Source of the DNA: Schistosoma mansoni
Taxonomy: Eukaryota; Platyhelminthes; Trematoda; Strigeidida; Schistosomatidae
Reading direction: 5' to 3'
NCBI RefSeq assembly: GCF_000237925.1
Contig: NC_031502.1
Coordinates: 13,228,675 to 13,292,674 of the forward strand
DNA: 64,000 nt
The stretch's first letter is position 1. Each line of letters begins with the position of its first letter. The notes beneath the pieces were generated by a model. That model ran no database searches. It was not told where the DNA came from and was given only the letters and a program-made list of their open reading frames with translations. Positions 58,701 to 64,000 of this stretch are shown here, in pieces. A program made the position numbers and the translations under genes.

Positions 58701-60191
58701 TAAAAGAGGCTAATGCGATGCTTGTACTATATGATAGCCTTCAACTAGCACATAAATGTATTCTGAACTCTTTTTATGGCTATGTAATGCGACGTGGTGC
58801 TCGTTGGTATTCGATGGAAATGGCCGGCATTGTCTGTCATACTGGTGCTAATATCATAACTAAATCAAGAGAAATAGTGGAACAAGTTAGTTGGTTATTT
58901 TTTAAACTTTTTAATATTTCTTTTTTCCTTTTTGAATATCTCAGTTCGAGTGTTCTTTTAACCAAAATATACCCATCATCTTTTTATATAGAACTCTGAA
59001 CTACTTCTGAGGTCCAGTATGAGTGGATTTGTTTGAACTTTTCCATTCAAAGGTTCTGTGTATAAACCTACCATTCCCATATGTACATTTGAATTTTCGA
59101 AGTTTTTCTCAATAACTAAATCTGAATAGGTTATTGAAAAATAAGTTATGCATCAACGGATACTAAAAACTTGTAAAATCTTAAATGCTTATCACTGTAT
59201 TCGTTTTTGTTAGTGGGATGCAGTTTGTTTTCCGAATAAAATCTTTTTTCATGTGATCCCAACCTGACTTCGGAAGATAATCACATTATTGTGAAACTTG
59301 CTGGGCGGGGATCGCCACTCCCCACCATGTTTCAGAACCTAAAGCAAGTACCATATTGGTTTGGAGTTCATCATGACGTTTGACGTTGACAAACATATAT
59401 GTTAATACGGCAAAACATTTGTCGCGTATTCTTTTTCTCCTTGAGAGTTATTATTTCTTGCTTCAATCTATTTGAAATTTTCGAACTTTGTTTTCATAAT
59501 AACTTTTTAACGAGTATCTGTTATGGTCCATACTTTTTATATGCTGTCGATTTTTCTACATCTAAACCGTTTAAAAGAATTTCAAACATTAATTTTAATC
59601 CATTCTACTCATTATCTGTGCAGAATCTTCAACGTAGTTTACATGTTAAATCTACTTACTACCTAATTCCACCACATATAATACACTTCTCTGATGTTTT
59701 ATGATTGTACCACCAGTCCAATTAGATGAATAAAAGAAATCACGAACATATACTTTCTGGCCCGTTATAAATTCTCAAGGTTTTTTCCTGCATTAGTGAT
59801 TGAAATTATCTTTTGTCTCTGGGTTTCTTTTGTTGACAATCTGTTCGGCCTTGTTAGTATCGAAAACAGTTTCAACTTTCCTACCAAATATGAGTCTCTG
59901 CAACCTGAGTTCTTATTGATTTAGCGTTGTCCAGTAATGTAGATTCTTAAATATGTCTATGAACCTTTAGGGTGGACCACTTAACTAAAGATGATATCAA
60001 AAAACAAGACTACGGTTAATAGCAAATCTAATGCAGCGATCTAAGAGAATAAGCTGTCATTGTCGAAATCCGAAGTATTAACGGGTTCAAACGACAAGAT
60101 AACAGAAGTAGTTAATGTACATGGAATTTACGTGTAAATTGCTAAAAGATTTTTGATATAAATTCTTTATTTCGGTACGGAATAAAGCGAG

Positions 60192-60224
<33 letters not shown>

Positions 60225-63021
60225 AACCGGGTATATTTTGTTCTATAAATCAGTGAATGAGGTCATTACGATAAAACCATCTGAAAAACCCCGTATAAAC
60301 CTAGGCATTATCAGGGTTTATATTTTGTTTTCATTCCTTGTGAGGTAGGAACGGTTAGTTTAACGCCAGTCAGTCTTCTAGTAGTATAAAGGGAATTTGG
60401 CTTATACTCTTTTTGCTAATGTTGGGGTGATCCAGAAAACTCCTCGAAAAAAGCCAACAAAGGCTCTGAAAACACCGAGAAGCGTCTTATCTAATCAGCA
60501 TTCACTAGAAGTTTTGCCAGAAACACCTAGAAAGTGAAAGGTCACATATCAAGCTTCTAATCGGATGATTACCTATGCTGCTATTATGTTTAGTAGCGTT
60601 CCAGGATTTTCCGCAGACCCAAGGCCTACTAAAACACTATAAAAACCCTAGATTTTCTGTACATAAACGAACCTTGGAGTAGAACGTTTCTTCCATATTT
60701 CACGCCTTTTCTCTCGTGTTCAAGTTGCCGTGTAGATTTAGCCTGAGGGTTACTAGAAGAACTGAATCTAGCATTCAATTAGAAGATTTATCATTTAAGG
60801 ATTTTCAGGATGTCACGTTAACGTCTCCCGATCGTTTTTCCCCCGAAACTGTAACTTAATATCTGCTTTTCTTAAGTATGTGAAAACAAATCGGTCGTTA
60901 GCAAGTTTACGTTTGCCCTATTTCGTGTTTGATAATGGCTCGATGAGCAGTGTCTCGCATAACCTATTTTACATTAGTTCCCATTTGCATTTTGTCTGTA
61001 AAGCTTGAATGCCCTTTTTATTACATTGTCAGAGTATTGATATTTCTTTTCTTTAGATCGGTCGTGCTTTAGAACTAGATACTGATGGAATATGGTGTAT
61101 TCTACCTGCAAGTTTTCCGCAAAATATTGAATTTACTGCTGTCGCTTCAAAGCCATCTCGTATTTCAATTTCATATCCTGGAGCTCTGTTGAACATCATG
61201 GTGCAAGATTTTTTCACCAATCATCAGTATCATGAATTAGTTGACCAAGAGACTCTTACTTACAAAATTCGTTCTGAAAACTCCATATATTTTGAAGTTG
61301 ACGGTCCATATAAAGCTATGGTTTTGCCTGCGGCGAAGGAAGAAGGAAAACGTCTAAAAAAACGTTACGCTGTTTTCAATTTCGATGGAAGTTTGGCAGA
61401 ATTGAAAGGATTCGAGATTAAACGGAACGGTGAACTACAGCTGATTAAAATATTTCAGTCATCTGTGTTTGAGGCGTTTCTTCGTGGGGATAGTTTAGTT
61501 GAAGCTTATTCATCAGTAGCTAGTGTTGCTGATCATTGGTTGGATGTACTTTACTCTAAAGGAGCTGATATGCCAGATTCTGAATTGTTCGATTTGATTT
61601 CGGAAAATCGAAGCATGTCCAGAAAATTGGAAGATTATGGAAGTCAGAAATCGACATCTCTAAGTACTGCTAGACGAATGGCTGAATTTTTAGGAGACCA
61701 AATTGTTAAAGATGCCGGTTTATCTTGTCGTTATATCATTGCACGACAGCCCGATGGTGCTCCAGTAACTGAACGAGCTATCCCTTTAGCTATATTTCAG
61801 GTAGACGTGATTTAATGTTTCAGTCTTAAAGGCTTTTCAAATCTTTACGTTATTTTTATTGAATACGGATAGTATAGTCACAGAATATTAAGAATTCCAG
61901 TTATAAGGAGACACTTTTTACGTAAGAACTCTTTAAATTTTGCATATCGTTTGGATCCCTTTATTTCAGAGTGTGCAACATTTTTCTCCACAGTTAGGGA
62001 AACAGTTATTCCGAGTACTTTGTGATTGAAATTTTCCTATGATGATCACTCATGAAATTTTACGTACGAGGACATCTATAATGCTCATGAATTCCCCTTC
62101 ATCGTATTGCTTTGTGATTGTACTATTATTCAGTCACATCATATCACTAAGCTCACTTAATGATTAACATTTTACACATTGATTTAAACAATCGAAAATT
62201 TCATCGCATCAATCACAAAAACCCTTAATAATACTTCTATGGTTATTTTTACCTAGGTGGCTGATAGAAGTTAGGTTGAATATTTTCTACCCTTCTCGGT
62301 TCTTTATTTTTCCTGTTATATTTACTAGGCAGAAGGATCAATAAAACGTCATTATCTTCAAAAGTGGCTTAAAGATTCGAATCTTGATGAGCATACTGAT
62401 ATACGTGAAATACTTGATTGGTCCTATTATATTGAACGCTTGTCGAGTGCTATCCAAAAAATTATCACAATCCCAGCGGCTTTACAGCAGGTTTCTAATC
62501 CAGTACCTAGAGTTAGTCATCCTGATTGGTTACTTCGTAAATTAGCTGAAAAAATGGATACATGTAAACAACGGAAGCTAACAGAAGTGTTTGTTTTAAA
62601 AAATCCAGTGACAAATAAACTTCAAGAACAAACTACTGACTTACCAGATCTGGAAACACTATGTTCAAGAAATGACGAGAAAGTTAAGTCCACCACACCC
62701 ATCGTCACTCGCCATTTCCCTGTAAAACGATTTCGATCACCTAACGGTCCTTTCAAATCATGGAGAGAACAGTTAGGTGAACCTCCAAACTTGGATGATG
62801 CTAATACTTCGAAAAAATTGACTGAATGGCTAGCGTTTCATCAAGCTAAGTGGCATTTCCAATTAGAACAGCGTCAATATTTCACTAAATCTATGGGTAA
62901 TGCGAAAATAAATGGCGATTCCGACCATGGTTATTCATTCTTACCATCTGCTAAAAGACAGCGTGGTTTGGCCAGATATTTGAACCAAACTCGAGTAAAT
63001 CTATTCACAGCCGTATGGCAG
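51789..63021 (+). CDS. POLE: DNA polymerase epsilon catalytic subunit, N-terminal six exons (gene runs off the window)
   Basis: Leading-strand replicative B-family polymerase in the nucleus. Six exons join in phase 0 throughout to give 1401 residues: 51789-52739, 54086-55096, 56656-57207, 58634-58885, 61057-61800, 62329-63021. The proofreading exonuclease has FDIETTK (Asp300, Glu302), NGDHFD (Asp393) and [11 protein letters not shown] (Asp497). The polymerase domain has [17 protein letters not shown] (Asp682), [15 protein letters not shown] (Lys879) and LDTDGIW (Asp930, Asp932). Cys709, Cys712, Cys721 and Cys792 match the four cysteines that bind an Fe-S cluster in yeast Pol epsilon. The inactive C-terminal polymerase half and zinc fingers lie beyond the window. 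Similarity to human POLE is high along its length. The start is the first ATG, about 55 residues before the conserved RYGFEAF block, and could be alternative. Confidence 0.97.
52740..54085. other. POLE intron 1
   Basis: About 1.35 kb, AT-rich; no repeat that I can name. Confidence 0.6.
54086..55096 (+). CDS. POLE: POLE exon 2: exonuclease motifs II and III, start of palm
   Basis: 337 codons between TTTTAG and GTATAG. It begins [10 protein letters not shown], directly continuing DQ of exon 1 (human DQIMMISYM). It ends in the acidic stretch before the polymerase core. Confidence 0.96.
55560..55615 (-). mobile_element. RTE-A LINE 3'-tail fragment in POLE intron 2
   Basis: The plus strand reads TTTATTTATTTAAACACATA, then AATATTGGTACAAAGGGGCACCAG, the complement of the LINE 3' end at 38558-38619. 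Only about 55 bp of the element are present: an extremely 5'-truncated insertion in minus orientation. Confidence 0.85.
56150..56340 (-). mobile_element. tRNA-derived SINE with near-intact hammerhead, POLE intron 2
   Basis: On the minus strand an A-box-like region (about 56310-56280) and a B-box-like GAGTTTGAGCCCC (about 56262) precede GTACACTGATGA (CTGATGA at 56226-56220), a partly paired stem II with TATACC loop ending AGGAC, GAAG (56201-56198, where GAAA is required), then CGGTCGCC and AGTGCTTCCGGGTTTCC. The layout is the type 2 SINE of 41.5 kb. The last core A is G, so activity is doubtful. Confidence 0.75.
56656..57207 (+). CDS. POLE: POLE exon 3: polymerase motif A and Cys cluster
   Basis: 184 codons between ATCAG and GTAAGT. 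It contains catalytic Asp682 and the CADC...SC...DYC cysteines in place for the Fe-S site. It ends [13 protein letters not shown]. Confidence 0.96.
57790..58000 (-). mobile_element. Decayed Sm-alpha-like SINE in POLE intron 3
   Basis: A diverged relative of the SINE at 33.4 kb. The minus strand shows GAGGCATCAGTCCTCCTATG, ACACCTTG, ATGACGA (57856-57850, where CTGACGA is expected), a damaged stem II, GAGA in place of GAAA, and TTTCCTGCCGTTTACCTCCAACCAC. The promoter boxes are degraded. The ribozyme should be dead. Confidence 0.75.
58634..58885 (+). CDS. POLE: POLE exon 4: polymerase motif B (fingers)
   Basis: 84 codons between TTCTTAG and [44 protein letters not shown] is almost identical to human. 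Confidence 0.96.
58886..61056. other. POLE intron 4
   Basis: About 2.2 kb, AT-rich, with no coding features recognised apart from the (ATT)n tract at 60193-60223. Confidence 0.6.
60193..60223. repeat. (ATT)n microsatellite
   Basis: About ten uninterrupted ATT units in POLE intron 4. Confidence 0.95.
61057..61800 (+). CDS. POLE: POLE exon 5: polymerase motif C and thumb
   Basis: 248 codons between CTTTAG and [17 protein letters not shown] carries the second pair of metal-binding aspartates. [14 protein letters not shown] and [17 protein letters not shown] blocks follow (here [14 protein letters not shown]). Confidence 0.96.
61801..62328. other. POLE intron 5
   Basis: About 0.5 kb; nothing recognised. 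Confidence 0.6.
62329..63021 (+). CDS. POLE: POLE exon 6: end of catalytic half
   Basis: 231 codons between ACTAG and GTAACA. It holds [39 protein letters not shown], then a less conserved linker rich in Lys and Arg ([10 protein letters not shown]). The next exon is outside the window. Confidence 0.95.
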
Positions 63022-63149
63022 GTAACATACGTTTTTTGGTATTTGTCGTTTTTAAAATTATTTTGCTCTACAGTATTAATCCAGATATTTCTAGAAATAG
63101 TAGAATCGTTGAACATTAATTTGTTGTGTTTCACTAAGCTTATCGCCAT

Positions 63150-63440
63150 TTGCTAAAACCCTGCCACCCCTCATGGAGTCATAGGCTGTCGGCCAGGCAT
63201 CTCAAAACGACTCTGTCTTGGGCTCTTCTTTTTAGTTCATAGTCTTAATGCCTGCTTCCAATTTTTTGAGCTATGTGTTTTTCAGCTGCCTCTTTTCCTT
63301 TGATATTAAGTATTCCAAATTCGCTCAGAACAGAGTTGGATGGAGAATGCTGGTGAGCGGCCTATGCTCCTCCATGAGGGATAACAGGTGTAAGTATTCC
63401 AAATCAGGGCTTGCCTCATGTAATGCGCTTATGCTCCGCG
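63150..63440 (+). mobile_element. RTE-B-type LINE C-terminal fragments in POLE intron 6
   Basis: At 63318-63395 the plus strand reads AQNRVGWRMLVSGLCSSMRDNR, the C terminus known from SR2-like proteins. At 63155-63200 the minus strand carries a second, shorter piece of the same end (complement of CCACCCCTCATGGAGTCATA). The two are in inverted orientation about 120 bp apart. Confidence 0.65.
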
Positions 63441-63589
63441 AATATATCCCTTGACTTATCGCCAATTAGAATACCCACTTATTGATCAGACTAAAGACTC
63501 ATAAATCAGTACGAGCAGCCTAGAGTCAATTCTGAGTTCTTATTAGTCCCCGATATAGTAGTTTCTTACCTAACCCAACCGGTTCAGTT

Positions 63590-63820
63590 CAGAACACAAA
63601 TATCAGCTTCGGTTATATGAATCATGTATTTCAGGCGTACTTGATTTGTATACAAACAAGCCAGTCCACATCATACCATAAAATAGAAAATAACTATTAT
63701 ACAAGACCAGGCTAAAAAGTGACTGTGATTGTGAGACACTGTAACTAATAAATTGGGAATAAGTTAAGTGTGGTAAATCGTATAATAGTAGTCAATAGGT
63801 TAAATGAAAGCTCATAATGA
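63590..63820 (+). repeat. Dispersed repeat shared with 32490-32730
   Basis: Diverged second copy, same orientation, in POLE intron 6; see the landmarks given for the first copy. Confidence 0.65.
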
Positions 63821-63827
63821 ATTTTAT

Positions 63828-63940
63828 TTCATTTATTTAAACACATAAATATTGGTACCAAGAGGCACCAGATATAAATGCGCCACACAAATCTCATTTG
63901 ATTTGTGTGAGGGCTGTGATACTGCCCAGGTGCCCAAACT
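63828..63940 (-). mobile_element. Short RTE-A derivative (5' UTR joined to 3' tail)
   Basis: On the minus strand: GGGCACCTGGGCAGTATCAC and CCCTCACACAAAT (as in the 5' UTR at 35262-35310), then TTTGTGTGGCGCATTTATAT, GGTGCCTCTTGGTACCAATA and TTTATGTGTTTAAATAAATG (the LINE 3' end). It has the same design as 46215-46530 but a different internal junction. Confidence 0.8.
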
Positions 63941-64000
63941 GAACGAACTGATCCTTATTGTCGTCGTTGCTATTATTAGTGGGTGCATAACATTGGATGA
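63941..64000 (-). mobile_element. RTE-B endonuclease fragment fused to the RTE-A derivative
   Basis: These 60 bases are identical to 49901-49960, inside the endonuclease region of the RTE-B copy. The segment continues past the window end. On the minus strand it sits upstream of the RTE-A 5'/3' derivative with no spacer. Confidence 0.9.

Noticed and set aside
1-64000. CRISPR arrays, operons, ribosome binding sites, riboswitches
   Set aside because: Intron-containing eukaryotic genes throughout; no regularly spaced repeats with unique spacers were seen.

Overview
The window is nuclear DNA from a flatworm, almost certainly a blood fluke of the genus Schistosoma or a close relative. The evidence is AT-rich DNA, standard-code genes with long introns, RTE-clade LINEs resembling the schistosome SR2 and SR3/Perere-3 types, a Penelope-like element, and tRNA-derived SINEs that carry hammerhead-ribozyme sequence (the S. 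mansoni Sm-alpha type). Family names come from memory of protein and repeat patterns, not from a search.

Host genes. (1) 3363-3671 (+) is the last exon of a lysosomal acid lipase-like gene. (2) 20507-11472 (-) is a complete three-exon GRB2/drk adaptor gene (SH3-SH2-SH3). (3) 41945-43870 (+) holds the last two exons of an unrecognised coiled-coil protein. (4) 51789 to beyond the window end (+) holds the first six coding exons of DNA polymerase epsilon catalytic subunit (POLE), covering the proofreading exonuclease and the polymerase domain. A small two-membrane-segment ORF at 51392-51156 (-) lies head to head with POLE and is only a candidate.

Mobile elements fill most of the rest. There is a Penelope-like element at 4.5-5.9 kb (-). 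One RTE lineage (here RTE-A, SR3/Perere-3-like) has a near full-length copy at 34.86-38.62 kb (+), a copy with an inverted 5' part at 13.56-16.55 kb in GRB2 intron 2, a 3' fragment at 22.50-23.76 kb with a nested insertion, and several old remnants (8.6-9.85, 17.9-18.2, 21.26-22.47, 45.5-45.7 kb). A second RTE lineage (RTE-B, SR2-like) lies at about 25.9-27.2 kb (+) and 47.33-50.19 kb (-). Short derivatives that join the 5' and 3' ends of RTE-A lie at 46.2-46.5 and 63.83-63.94 kb. A broken Gypsy-like LTR retroelement lies at 29.7-32.4 kb. SINEs with hammerhead or decayed hammerhead sequence lie at 33.36-33.57, 41.44-41.66, 56.15-56.34 and 57.79-58.0 kb.

The host genes have no evident shared pathway. 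GRB2 links receptor tyrosine kinases to Ras, POLE is the leading-strand replicative polymerase, and the lipase acts in lipid hydrolysis. The most interesting material is the record of retrotransposition: a textbook 5' inversion with 3-base microhomology, a 12-bp target duplication around a LINE 5'-region insert, LINE-LINE chimeras, and intact and decayed self-cleaving ribozymes in SINEs.
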